From: Glandiceps talaboti
Taxonomy: Eukaryota > Hemichordata > Enteropneusta > Spengelidae
NCBI RefSeq assembly: GCF_964340395.1
Contig: NC_135566.1
Coordinates: 4,041,001-4,105,000 of the forward strand
Direction: 5' to 3'
Length of the DNA stretch: 64,000 bases
Of the stretch, positions 36,990 to 50,900 are shown one piece after another. A program made the translations under genes and the position numbers. Below the pieces are notes generated by a model. That model had not been told where the DNA came from. It made no database searches and was given only the letters and a program-made list of their open reading frames with translations. Every line of letters starts with the position of its first letter. Position 1 is the stretch's first letter.

Positions 36990-38593
36990 AAGACAACCTG
37001 TCTAAAAATAATAACGCAATTGATTTTTTAAAATGTTATTTTACAGATTACTAATGTCGTGGCACATTGTGAAGGTTTTTCCTAAGGTAAATATAGAAGT
37101 AATGAAGCGTGTGCTATATAGAACACTGACGAACTTCGTAATGTAACAACAACAACAACATTATCAATATCATCATCATCATTATTATCATCATCATCAT
37201 CATCACAACATTTTGCAACATAAGTATTAAGCAAATCTGTCATATAATGTGCACATCTATTGTGTCAGTGTCTGTCCTTGAATGTAACATAAGCACGTGT
37301 ATCTTGAGGACCTATAACCATGGAGGTAGAATCACAGTCCTTCATATAGAAAAACGAGTAACTTACAACGGCAAAATCATATCATATGGGAGCTCGTATC
37401 CATATCCGTCGTCTGCATCATTTTTTCAACGACCTCTTTCGCCGTTAAATTCGATAAATATGACGATCAAACCACACTTTATAAAAACTGTAACGCTTAC
37501 ATTTCATAAAACCTACCATCAACTGCCAGATATTCCAAAGGAAAATGTAAATTTTGGAGACTTTTTCTGTATGCCTGTAACACAACAAGCACGAAACAGT
37601 CTTGACAAATCACCTTTGACCTCCATGTCAAGTCAAGCTATCGAGTCGTTGATTGGTAAATTATTCTCACGTGACTCAAGTGCAGCTCTCACTACACATG
37701 TGCGTCACGTCAAAACAACAACAAGAAGGTCGACTTATTTTCACGCGCGCCTTATGTTCATGAGAATCGCGTGGAACGGAAGTTACAAAGAGTTATGATG
37801 TCGACCAAGAAATCAATGTTCGTTATTTTTATGATGCGCCTAGGCACATGAGGCAGTAATATTCTGTTTCAGGTACGTACCGAGAATTCTAGACTAAATT
37901 ATCTAAATGGGTAAAATCGTCAGACAATGACGTTCCCGACAATTGTCATAAAATGCTAACCATGCTAAAATATTATGTATCAAAAAAATGTCATGAAAAT
38001 GCACACCTATGTAAAATCCTAAAAAACTTCTATATAAAAATTGAAAAGACTTATATTACCTAAATATTCGTAGACAAACCCAAATTCAAGGAGGGGGCAA
38101 GGGTAATCCTAACCCGTACCCACGCACAGCATTTACATGGAATTGGAAGTATACTAGTAATACTATGAAGTTCAATAAAAGTGTTCCTGATCTGAAAAAT
38201 TAAATATAATACATGTAAAGTAGTCCTTTATCAAATAAATGAAAAAGTTCAAAATTAGTCGCGCAAATCCAGGTGTCTTCTCAAGTTGTTCTTCAGGGTT
38301 CGTGTATCCAAAGTTGGCGCGCGCGCCACCAGCAGTCGAAACGCAGGTCACCCAATCATGTTCTCATCTTTGTAGCTTTCCACGAGGTCACAGGCGCTGG
38401 GGGCGAGCGGGAAATGCTTCTTCGGGTTGGGTGGCAGGAACTTCCTAGTCCTCACACACATATTTCACCATGTCTTTAGCATTTGTCAGCCTCAGTAAAG
38501 TTGTGCTAAAAAGTACATTTTCTATGCCAAATTTCATGACCATTTTGATTTGAACAATTTCCATCTCTAGACACCTTAAAAGTAAATAACATC

Positions 38594-38830
38594 TCACACA
38601 CACATATCAAGATCCTCTATCAAGGCAATCCAACTGGTTACAACTTCTTTGCATACACATCTAGCCAGAATGCTTATTACAATTTCATTTGCTAACATCG
38701 ACAGCAGTTCACAATTATCAGCTGTGTTATGTTCAGTTATTAGTCTAGATGCTATCCATGGCATCACATCTCGAGGTGAAGCGATACATAGATGATCTGA
38801 TGTTTGCACATGAAAGTAACAATCATGCAA
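38594..38830 (-). other. Orphan open frame, possible exon
   Basis: Seventy-eight codons with a protein-like composition (DVMPWIASRLITEH, then a helical LANEIVISILARCVCKEVV) stay open upstream of the Met too. No paired splice sites or neighbours identify a gene. A 24-bp block (TAGTCTAGATGCTATCCATG) also occurs at about 4750, so it may be a repeat. Confidence 0.2.
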
Positions 38831-39583
38831 TACTCAAGACATACAATACAGACAGGACCTGGGTGATCTGTGATGCATTTTATCATATTTTTTTATTTAC
38901 ATGAAATATTAAAGTAGATCATTCCATAAATTAACATCCCACTTATAAAATGCTATTATTGCGTCATGACATTTTTCAACATTTGTAACTCTGTATATAC
39001 ATTTTGTTCACAGATTTATTTAGTTCTTTACAGTGAATAATGTGTAGCATCCAAGTGAGTGATTCCATAGTTGATGCAATCAGTTCCATATTTTGTATGA
39101 CAAGCATTACAATCTAATCTGGGTAACAACACAAAAAGAAAAAGTGCAATGAAATAAAGTAACTCCATGACTCTAAATTTGATTATTTCCTACAAATCTA
39201 CTACATAGTTTTGAATATTAGTATTGGGTGTAATTTTTACAAAGTTGTTTTGTGGTTCTTGAAGCACATAGTACCTTTGACAAGCACAGTGCAATAATAT
39301 CATGTTAAGTGTTACATGACCACACTGAATTTTTTTAATGAAAAATTTCTTTTTTAAAGCAAAACTACTCTCAGAACTGTGAACTTTTGTGAGTGATATG
39401 TAATTTGAAATGAATCAATAATACTGTTCAATATGTTATGTCTTTTCTGTGTGTGGACATAACCATCAGAAAAATCTTTCAGGGGCACAATCTGAGTTTA
39501 AACATTTTGGGCAATGCTTCCTGCCTGATGTATACTAATTTACTGAAGCACAGATAATCATCACTCACTATCAACATATAACG

Positions 39584-39850
39584 GTCAGACATCAGACTGT
39601 GGACAAACGGAACCTGTTCAGTTTTATGGCCTCTTTACATATAGTTCATGTTCACAAACAATTTCCAGTTCCCCTGTCATTTCATGTACACATAAAGAGG
39701 CTTTAAAACTGTTCTTATCAAACTATGAAATGTAATAGAAGCCTCTGTTGTTCCATCAAGCTGTGCCATTTTAAAATGTTATTAATCCATTTCAATTGTT
39801 TACTTTCCCTGTTTGTAACAGGTTCCATTTGTCCACAGTCTGATGTCGGC
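39584..39850. mobile_element. Element with inverted termini of about 35 bp
   Basis: CATCAGACTGTGGACAAACG plus GAACCTGTT near 39591-39619 is mirrored by AACAGGTTCCATTTGTCCAC plus AGTCTGATG at 39817-39845. A second, inner inverted pair (GGCCTCTTTA and TAAAGAGGC) is also present. There is no coding frame; it is a MITE-like element of about 267 bp. Confidence 0.75.
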
Positions 39851-40040
39851 AGTTGTAACTCCAACCTGGTATTCGGGCATAGCATATAATGTTTGGATGA
39901 CAGAATGTAGTGAACAGATACTGAAATATCAAAGAAATCTCTGTTCTGCTTTCAACTGTGCTAACAATGGCAGAAGATAATATTTAATGTCATCAACATT
40001 ATAACAGTTCCATTCAATAGCTTATATCAACATGTCACAA

Positions 40041-40135
40041 CACTAGTTTTAGTTCGTGTCTATTTTAGTAAATCGAAACCTCAATTGCTGCTGTCGCAAG
40101 TATTTCCATCCAAATTTATAAAATATTATAAACTT
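40041..40135. repeat. Dispersed repeat E, copy 1
   Basis: AACACTAGTTTTAGTTCGTG plus TCTATTTTAGTAAATCGAAAC is shared with 53815-53885 (copy 2). A shorter match (AATAGTTTTAGTTTGTGTCT) occurs at about 13440. Confidence 0.55.
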
Positions 40136-41309
40136 AGTCTGTGCCACTTTAATCATGAAAGACACCAGGGCATACAAAGTCTTGATGTAACACAGCAAAC
40201 TATGTAAACCCCAAAGTCTTGATGTAACTTAGCAAACTATGTAAACCCCCCAGTAATCTAAGAAGTTAACCCTTGTGGAAGAGAATGACAAACAAAATAT
40301 AACACTTATGGGGTGCAATGATATAACATTTATATAAAAATCTTACTAATTTTAATTATCCTAAAACATTTATATATAAAAAAAATGAGAAGCTGAAGTC
40401 CTCTCAGCAAGTCTTTGGTAATTTGCATTGTTTACTGGTGGGTAGTTTTTGAAGGTTTGTTTTTGGTACTCTTACTCAACATTTTACATGTTGCTCCCCC
40501 TGCACCCCCCCCCCCCCCCATTTGTATCTTTTTGACATAACTTGTGTAACCCAATTGTTTTGATGAATTTATAATTTATTGTCAGTGAATTTACAATCAC
40601 ACACAACAATGCTGTATATTATTCATACTCAATACATTACTTGACTGTGCTTTACAAGCCCTGGTTTGGGCTAGGAGCCAGGGCCCACCGATCTATTTTT
40701 GATAAGTTACAGATTCACTCTTTTTCACGGTATCTCCCCATCAAACTTATGAATGGCAATATGTTTATCAAGTCCTAGCTGAAAGAGTTTAGTGGTTCAA
40801 CTTTGTTACTTGTAACATGTGAACGAAATGAGAAAATTTTCAGGAATATAATTTTGTGATGTTTACTATCTGAGTAAGAACGTATCCATGATGTCAAACA
40901 GATCATTGCATCTAGGCATCTAACGTAGTCAAGTACAGTAAATGATTTGAGTCTGTCAGTAACTGTCATTTTGAATTTGCACATGTGTGTTAACCATGAT
41001 AATTCAAATTTATTGTATTCTATTGCATTATAATACAAATGTTAATTTGCATCTATTAAATGACATTCTGTGTCTATGGCAAATGTTGAAGTGGTTTTTA
41101 GTCATAAAAGGACTTGGTTCGTACTAAAGAGAGAACTTACAATGTGAAATCACACTGTTGAATGTTGTTAGTGTTACAAGCAGCTTCAAATTCACTTACA
41201 AAACCACTCACTGAATCTGATGAAATGAACTGTACATGACTCTCTTCACTTTACAATTGTACAGCTCCAATACCAAAACGAGAAAACAAAGCAAATATTT
41301 CTTTCTGCT

Positions 41310-41760
41310 TTGTAAGTTATATTTCATAGCATAAAATGTGCGTTTATGTTCAAACCTCCACACTTTCTGGCATTTGGAAAACAGCTTTCAAATTGTTGCA
41401 ATTTCAACACACACACATGCAAAACATATCTTTCTGTTTTGAAAGTTATATTTCACAGCATAAAATGTTCATACATTTTCAAATCTCAAACTTTCTGTTT
41501 ATAGAAAAAAAACTTGATATTCATTTGCACCCCAGCAAAGTAATCCATCCTCTTTTGTGATATTTCATAGCATCAAATCTACGTTTATGTTCAAATTTCA
41601 AACTTACAATTGAAAAGCACCTTTGTTGGCATTTTTTTTACACTTGACCAAAATATCCCTTACTGCATTGTGATATTTCACAGCATAAAATGTGCGTTTA
41701 TATTCAAATTTCACACTTTCTTGCTGTTGATAAGCATCCTTCTTGACAAAATGGCAAAAC
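41310..41760. repeat. Tandem repeat of about 120 bp, four diverged copies
   Basis: Each unit carries TATTTCA(T/C)AGCATAAAATGT followed by TTCAAA and CACACTTTC-like blocks. It lies just beyond the stop of the phosphatase gene and would be transcribed in its 3' UTR. Confidence 0.8.
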
Positions 41761-41963
41761 TGTCCAGTTCTAGAAAAAATATTTTTTCCTAACACTCCAA
41801 CATCTACCAGTCTTTCCGTATCCAAGTCTCTCTTTTCTTAACAGCTGCATGTTTGTCGTCTCTTGTTTCACCCACTTTGAATTCAAAACACTTCACAGTG
41901 CTTGAAATCAGCGTCTGTTTAAAGAATCTTGTATTACAAGTACAGTGGTCTGGACTCTAACTG

Positions 41964-44900
41964 TCATGTGGTGTCCAGTCTAATTGTTCTTAGCTTATGC
42001 CTATCAGCTAATACACAGGCAGCCTCGTTAGCGCCACCACAATAGTGAGATGATGAAAATACAGTAAGTAGCTTGCCACGTTGTTGAACCTACAGAAATA
42101 AAGAATCAAGAAAGTCAAAAAGTTAGATATCTGTTCCCTTGATGGTGAAAAAGTCATGGTTATACCATAGACACTGATACTATAGACCCTCCACTATGGA
42201 TATACTGAGGCACATAATTTAGTACCATCACACATATAAGGGCCCAGTTCTTTTGTTTTTAACAACTTTCGTTTTTGAAAAGACTCTGTTTATAAGTAAT
42301 TCTCAGCCAAACAGTCATCATTATGGGTACATTGTACCACAAAGACATTCAATGTTTCAATGTGCAGTTAGAATTTCTGTTATGAGCATAACTCATCTGA
42401 CCCTACATTACTTCAATCTGGTGAAAAAATTAGGCCAGGAATAGAAAAAAAGTCAAAATGTGATGTCACTCATTCTACAATGATGACCTCATGAGCATGT
42501 ACTAGTATATGGGACAAAAATTATCATTTTTTTTGCTGAAATTTGGGAAAGTTATATAACATTACATATCATAGCGTCTTCTAATGTTTAAAAGGGTAAT
42601 AATAATATCTGTAGTCAATACAAGTGTACTGATTGCAGAAATAAGTCTCACTATATTTTCATTTTATCATTTAGGAATATATCACATTATATTCATACCT
42701 GAAATCCAACTTGTTTAACTTCATGTGCTCTAATCACATGTGATAGATTATTTTTTGTTAAGAATTCTTCAAGAGCTACACAGCTGAAGACATGAGCTGT
42801 GCCTCGTCTTTGATTTGAAGCAAATCCTCTGTTGTCTTCCATGACTTTGGCGTCATTTGAGCTCATCTCTTCAACTCTGCATTGTTGGAAATAAAAAAAT
42901 AACATTATGTATCGCTTTTTACTTACACTGGTATGTTGGTGGCCATTTTGAAGTATACACAGATACATTTGCAGATACTTTTCATTTCCAATTCAAAATC
43001 ATTTCACCTAACACCTCATTTTTCCTTCTTGATTTTAACTAAAGAATGGATTGGAATAACAGCAAATTCATGACTTTTATTAAGGGACGTACTAGTTGAA
43101 ACCCTTCTTTTTTTGAGTGTAGGGAAATACTTACTTGATAGGATCGTTCCACATCAGATCCCATGCTAGAGGACTTTCATTTTCTGGATCTTTCAGCGGT
43201 ACTGGTATATTTGCTATGGAAGCCAGCGTACTACCAAGATGTGGGTCTGGAATACCGCCATGAACACAGAAAATCTACAAATAATCAGAAAATTTTAGAG
43301 CTGACCAACACATTTGATGAAAGTGGTTTGGTAAAAAATTGAATCTGCTGTATAAATTATAGCATTACAGTTCGCTTGTTGACAGCACAAAATGTGGTGA
43401 ATTTTATATTGTCATAACTTTTTGTTAAAAAAGTTTAAAGAAGGCCTGTATCTGATTAGGTTTCAAAGTTGGGTGACAAAAACAGATGTCTGGCAGAGCT
43501 ACAGAAAAAGATGGTTTATAACAAAAGAATTATTCTTGGCATCTCTGCGGCTCAAAAATCCACCATTAACATAGTCCTTATGTGAGAACATTGGATTCAA
43601 ACATTGGGTTTTCAAGATGCCATATATATATGATACATCACAGTGACATGAGTTACTTCAATATGGACTAGTCACATACTAATATAACATATAACAATAT
43701 TCAAAGGGTAAAAACATTACATCAGCAAACAGTTCAACCATGTTAGTTCCTGACATAGCATGCCATATCTTATACGTGTGTAGCAATAAAGAGTGTGACC
43801 TAATATGACATTTGACTGTCAACTATAGTACAGTATGGCATGGCTATAATAAGCATTACAGTAAAGTGGCACAAGCTCAAATGAAAATGCTTACATAAAG
43901 CCTCGATTAAACTATTCTAGTATAATGTCAATATATTATCTATACCTTCCTTGAAATTACAATTGTCTTCTGGCATTGTTAAAACAGTAGAGTGAATAGT
44001 ATGGATGTCCTATTTTTAAAAATATGTACATAAATTATGTCTTTGGATCATTAGGTTTGAATTCAGTCAATTGCAAGACTCTATGCTTCAGTTAATAGAA
44101 TACCGCAGTACCTGTCCAATATATACTAAAATATACATATACTATATATATTAAAATATCATATCATATACCAGAAATTACACCCAAAAACATATCAACT
44201 CAGCTTGTGCCTCTTTAAAAATTCTGGCCCCAAGGAGTGTTTATCGTACCTTATTATCAACTATAGCAGCAAGTGGCATTGCATCAAAGCAGTCATTGAC
44301 AGCTTCCCAAAGTTGGTTTCCAACAGTAGCGCCAAACTTTTCTTCACATTCCCTGTTCAAAATTGAATGAGTTAGAACCTAGTGTATGTTTGTATAATTA
44401 CCAAAATACCAAAAACTTGAATGTTGATTTTATTTGGCTTTAAACTGTACCATTGTTCACAATTATCTTATACTCATACTTTTGCTGTATTATGGTCAAG
44501 AACGTCAAATCCACAGTAAATATTAGTACCAGGCAGTAAGGGGGGTGGATATTTGGAGATGAGGCTTGAGGCAGGAAGATACATGTATGTTACCTTTGGA
44601 AATGGAACATCCTTTGCACATGCCGGACTTCATGGTTTCCACGGATTAGGAAGAATTTGCTTGGGGCCAGGAGCTTCTGGGCGAATAGATATGATACTAC
44701 CTGGAGAAAGGGAGGGAAGTGGTGGATTATGGATTTGAATACTCCTTCTCAGGTTTACCAAGGTTGTGCAAATAAATAAGGGAAGTGAAATGTTTAAGAT
44801 GAGTACTACTTGAATTTAACTATTAAAATAAAAACTGCCAGTGGAAATAACAAGCCTGTGTAAATTCCATAGGAGATGTGTAATCATAAAATGGTGATAC

Positions 44901-47900
44901 TACATGTAACATGCTTTTTCACTCTCGGACCTATCCATAAACATGATACTTGCTAGGTTTTGCACAAATCTCATTTTCTGAATATAGTATTTTCACTAAT
45001 TAGGTTGATTGATAAAAATGTAAGTTTTCACCATGCACCACTTAGATTTTTCTAGACTATTTATATATTGTTCAGCATACAATTCTGAGTACAATGCACC
45101 AAAAATAATTTCTGTTGCAATTATGTCTGGGTGAAACCTTATTTTGACTGGACGGACTATAATGTCTACAACATACAGTCATGGGGATTAGTCTGAATAT
45201 TGATGAGAATAGGGAACTTGCAATCCAGACTGAGCATGCTCAGATGCAAAGGACTATGGGATTATCTGTGGTTATCATAATATCTTATCTGGAGCTACCG
45301 ATGAAATAAACCTCCCACACTGGTCAAGCTAAATATGAATTGATCATTCGTGGTTATAAACAATGTAACAGTATTGTTTACAATACTAATTGATTAGTAT
45401 TTATTATCACATTTCCCATGATGCAACATTCAACATGGTGGGTTTGCAAGTTCCCTATTGTTAGATTTCCTACACTTTCAGTAGAGTCAGGTGTTAGCTC
45501 TAAAAGATTTACTTCTGAAATGTCAGCTATTTATAACTTTATTGGACTGTGAACATCTTATCTTAACAAGTTTTAGTCTGAATAGTTGATATGCACTATA
45601 ACAGAATCCCAGGATGAATGTATGCAAATATTCTGTGTAGATGTACATTCATGAGCTGATTGAAAGTGCAGCAGAAAACACTATAAGCATGAGTGCAAAT
45701 ACCCCTGTGTACCCATACTGGAACTCACGTGTCATGAGGTGCTGTTATTACATGTTTAACCGAAACAATAATTTCACATATCATTGTAGTAATTAGTCTG
45801 TAAGGTACGCCGTGACAGGGCACCCTAAAACATCGGCCGACCCCTAACTGTGAGGGAGGCCGGTGAGGGCAAAACGTCACGATATATCTTACAGTCAGTG
45901 TAGTAATAAGTATCTTAAGTTTCGTCAGAATCTACACCTCTACAAGACAAATATCCCTATCTTGCACAATACAAAACTATACATTTACATTATCAGATTT
46001 AACTTTCTTACAAAAATGTCCAGTTTACCAGTATCTCTAAGAATGTGTCCCTATCTTGTTTATCAAATACATCACCCATACCTCTAAACCGTGTTCTCCT
46101 CTGTCAACATAATCTCCAAGGAATAAGAAATTAGCAGGTGTCAGTAGTGGACCCATCCTCCACAACACTTTCTCAAAACACACTAAGTCATGGAAATTGC
46201 CATGGATGTCACCTGTTTTGGGGAAAATAATATTATTATATTGATTGTGATCAAAATGACAGAAGAAAGTCAGTGCTTTTGCTAAGGGAGGCACCCTTAG
46301 CAAAACTGTGATAAATAGGTAACATCTACTTGAGTTCACAGTCATTTTACCAGGGTTCCCAAACAACATTATGGTAACATATATGGAAAACGATGCCAGT
46401 TTTATCAAATTTTCCCATTTCTGTTACCGGAGTTCCCAGATCTTCACAAAAATACTGGAAAATACTATGAAAGCATAGTTGATGTTGAGAGTCAATGAGG
46501 TCACATGACATTTATTGCCTCTCCTCAACTTTTGATGACTTACATATATCATGTTAAAGACATAGACAACAAAGAATGTTAAATGGCACATTTGTATCAC
46601 AGTGCAAACACATGTCAACATTGTTGACAATCAAGACAATACATGGCAAGTTTGAAATAACCAAGTTGACATGGGATTACTCCTTCATATACCCTGCTCA
46701 CTGAAAACTTAGGAAATACACTGCATATGTTTAAACAATAATGTACGCCCTCCCAGCCCATAATGGACGAAAGCAAACTTTGAACGACATAATGGGCGAG
46801 GCGACAGCCGAGCCCATTATGGAGTGCAAAGTTTGCTTGAGTCCATTATGGACTGGGAGGGCGTACATTATTGTTATTATTTTATAGTTTTGCCAATTCC
46901 AGTGAATTTGTAGACCGAGAAACGCAAAACAACGTATAATATACACAGCGCTGAACATCGTCTGCCATGTTCGGCCCGGAAGCTGAATACTAATCATAGC
47001 GACACACGTACGTACACGTACACACATGTATACACTTCAATGAACTGCTGTGAACACAAATTTGTTTCATTTTAATTTCAATCTTTTAAAAAAATATTCT
47101 TATGGTGTTTACCCCATAATTTCCCTGTTCTTAAATACCCACACCTTTATTGCCTTACGGAATAAGCTTGTATTGTTATGCTCGTTCCGGGGCCGCGATG
47201 CCCAATAACGGAGTACATTATCAGTAATAATGTACAGCGATGACGTCACAAAATTCACTGGAATTGGTAATGCTATAATATAATATACAATAATTCAGAA
47301 AAAACATGCACCTTTGATACAACTTCAAACTACATTGTCACATGAAAAAATGAATTCACATTCACAAAAATTTCATCACGTCTCACCTAGTATATATGTT
47401 GGTGCATTGACATGAAGTAGTCGTGATTCAGAAGCTAGGACCACTTTCGCCTCTCGACATATTGCTAATAAGCATCTAGCTAGGGCACCATTATCAACAG
47501 CTCCCCAGCTGAATGATGGTTTAGTTTGTTCATCAGTTGGTCCTTTGATTGCCCTTTCAAAATACCGCAGACCTGTTAACATCTCATTTGGGTGAGATCT
47601 CTAAAAGGAATGGACAGACAACAGCAGGGTTCAGTGGTTGATGAAAACACAGGAAATTTAATAAGATGAGGAAATCTACGATGAATTTACATACTTACAC
47701 TTTAAATACAATGTTTTACCAAATGAACATAAAATAAGCATGCCCTTATGATACACTAAAATCTTAATTTCAAAGATAGTACTGTAAAAATCACATACCT
47801 ATTAAATGCCCTACTGTTAGCTAGTTGGGCTGTCAGACAACATCAAGTTTATTGCACACTTACCACATTAAATGAATCCACAGAGGTAGTTCGTTGAAAT

Positions 47901-50900
47901 TTTGTTTTATCACCTTCCAGGTAAGATGCAGATAAACAACCTGTACATATGACAATTTAGGAAATTAATGGTTAGCTGTCTAGAGTTTATTTTAGTGTGT
48001 GTGTGTGTATGTGTGTGTGTGTACATGTGTATGTGTGTACATGTGTGAGTGTGTGTGTGTGTGTGTGCGTGAAAGAATGGTAGAGGTGTGAGGGAGGGTG
48101 GGAGAGAGAGTCTGATGCACATACAATGTACATGCATGCAGACAGACAGACACTGAGACAGGGAAGAAGAGGGCAGAAACACATATGTTGCACTTACTCT
48201 TGTCATTCTGTAGTTAGGAGAAGTAATGTTTTATTAAATGAACATCTTGTACATTACAAACTTTATGAATGTACACCTTTTGAATCTTGGCATGGCTATA
48301 GTGGCTATTGCAAAGAGCAAGGGCTAGCAGCTGACAATAACTGCTATTAAACTAGGGTCCCAAGATTTCTACAAGTTGGGCAAATCATCTATTCTTTACC
48401 TTGTATATCCCAGACAGCACTGACATCTGACAAAGTTCCACTTCTTCTGACTTTAACTGAATGTATAGCAAGTTCATACTTGGTTTCCTGAGACTCTTGC
48501 TTCATGTGTAGTCCACTATCTGATTCACTGCTATCTACACCAGCTGTGAAAACCCCCAAAAAATAACGATTTTTATTCTTTTGTTTTGTGACGTTACCTG
48601 ATTCACAATGTACTTTACACCAGCAATATGAAGACAAACACAAATTGTTTTTTTCCTATTGAAAAGTCAAAAGCAAAAAACAGGCAGTGAACAATGAACG
48701 GGGAACAAATTTCAACACGGTTTTTCTTGGCTATATTGTGCAATGTACATGATGTAAAATCATGAAAACGACTCTCCAGAACCTACAGATTATAAAACTG
48801 CCTCTATTTCCTGGAGCAGTGTTCCCTTTAAATCAGAAAATGCTTGGGGAGTGTTGTCATAACTCACTGCAGGACAAGCATCCTCATATCACACAGATAT
48901 TTCACACCTGGTTGGGAATGAATATAACTTACATATGTGTTAGCAATACACAAAGATAGCATCTTTGAAAATTGTTACTCACCATCAGTGCTCATATCAG
49001 TGGATAATGTCTGGAACTTGCCAGTTTTATTGAGTTGATCTTTCCTACTTTTCCGTTCATGTTTTTCATTTACCACCGGACTGTCCTCTTCTGTGTCTAT
49101 TGAGTCATCAGAACTGAAATTGAAAATGAAAACAACTCTGTATTTGAAAGTTTACACTTGTACTTACTGTGGTACCAGCTATTCAATTGGTATGTAATGA
49201 TTTTACTAAGGTTGTTTCACATGGTATAAAACATATATGTATAAAGCAGTGTGGGGAGGGAAGGAGCAGTGTAAACTTTCATTACTTTTGTACACATCAA
49301 AATCTGGTCTACTGTGAAAAGAAATGAGTCAATGAAATTTGAATAGACTTTAGTAATTCACCACTATTTACAAAAGAAGACATTTTGATACGTTAATTAT
49401 GCATTGCAAGTAAGTCTGTCATCTACATACATGTATACCTACACTGCCACTGACTCACACTATTTCTTCTTCAACTACATGTACAAATATAGACAAATCA
49501 CTCCAATGATAATACTGACTATCTGTTGTCATAGTGTTTCAACTTACTCTTTATGCTCTGTGTCTCGCACTCACTGTATAGAGCTGAACTGTTCATGTAC
49601 ATTGTAACTACAGACAGTCCAATAAAATTATTACAAGCTGCTATTCATACCTTATTCTCACCACATATAATGACCATAATAGACAAACAAGTATTTCAAA
49701 TTAAAATCTATCAATCTTTGCACCATTTTTCTCTATCACTCATGACTAAGAAGGGTTTTGTTGCGACATGTACTTGTCTATGGACTCATAGTGACAAGGC
49801 CCCTTAGGTCACTTGTATTTTCATTGGCTGAACAAAGGAAAATAATGCTGAATAACATCTAAATATAACAGGTACAAACGACTTTTCAATACTTACTCTT
49901 GATGTTTAACAGCTGCTGATTTTGGCAGTCTTAGTAGTAATGATGTCCCTCTAAATTTCAATTGTCCTACAGCATTCAAGAATTCAGGTAGTGAAAGACT
50001 GGCCCTTGGTTCAGTTCCAAACACCCTGTCAAGTGTGTTATTATAATAGTCAACAGTGTTGTTGTGGTGTATAGTCATGGAGCAAGATGTTTATGACACA
50101 AAGATAGACATAATTTATCCCTAGACTAACAATTACAAAGAGATATCACACACAGTAGGATCCTTTCCCCAATAACATTGAAAAGAGATAAGCATTACTA
50201 TTTTGTACAGTGCAGTAGATACAGGTTTCTGCTGACAAAATTATACTTTCAATGTCTTCAATTGTTTACTTTTGTACTAATAATCAACATGATAACTTGT
50301 CTGCTTCTACATCCCTGCTGTGTGTGGTATCTCTGCAATAGTTTATTTTGCATTTGAAGTTGTCTGAGTGTATGTAATAATGTCGTGTAGACATGTGACA
50401 TAAATGAAACACCATAGCAATCCCATTTGTACTGTAAAAGTAAAAGCACAGAATGTGATGAAATCTATCTCAATGATTGTATGACTGAATAGAAGTATCT
50501 GATGCTTAGAACCTGGCCATGACCTTCTGTAGTTTGACGTGTTTTCATCTTTTGAGGTCAAATTACCACAAGACCATATTGTCTTTTTCTTACATATTTC
50601 TAGACCTTGTCCAGTACAATCTCCGAGCTTGGTAAAAACCTCAGTAAATATGTGAATCCAGATAACACTCTGAATCCAAACCTAGTTTTGTAAGTCCTCA
50701 AACAGTGCAAGTTCAATCATGGAGCACACAACCATAGTGTGGTGTGGTGTGGTGTGGTGTGTGGTGTGGTGTGGTGTGGTGTGGTGTGGTGTGGTGTGGT
50801 GTGGTGTGGTGTGGTGTGGTGTGTGGTGTGGTGTGGTGTGGTGTGTGGTGTGGTGTGGTGTAAAATGTACTTACTTTGCACTGGCTAATGCATCTTTTTC

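Larger units (their letters stand above)
37000..41963. other. Long gene-poor stretch
   Basis: No gene is convincing. It holds the upstream region of the CxxC gene (37000-37800, locally richer in CpG), CAA and CAT microsatellites (37143-37206), an unexplained GC-rich block (38300-38450), an orphan minus-strand frame (38594-38830), an inverted-repeat element (39584-39850), a 36-bp duplication (40178-40250) and, nearest the phosphatase gene, a repeat-rich probable 3' UTR. Confidence 0.5.

Noticed and set aside
37247-37798. Plus-strand open frame of 183 codons
   Set aside because: No motif, no splice partner and low-complexity composition; it lies upstream of the minus-strand CxxC gene. It could be a divergent transcript, but nothing supports a protein.
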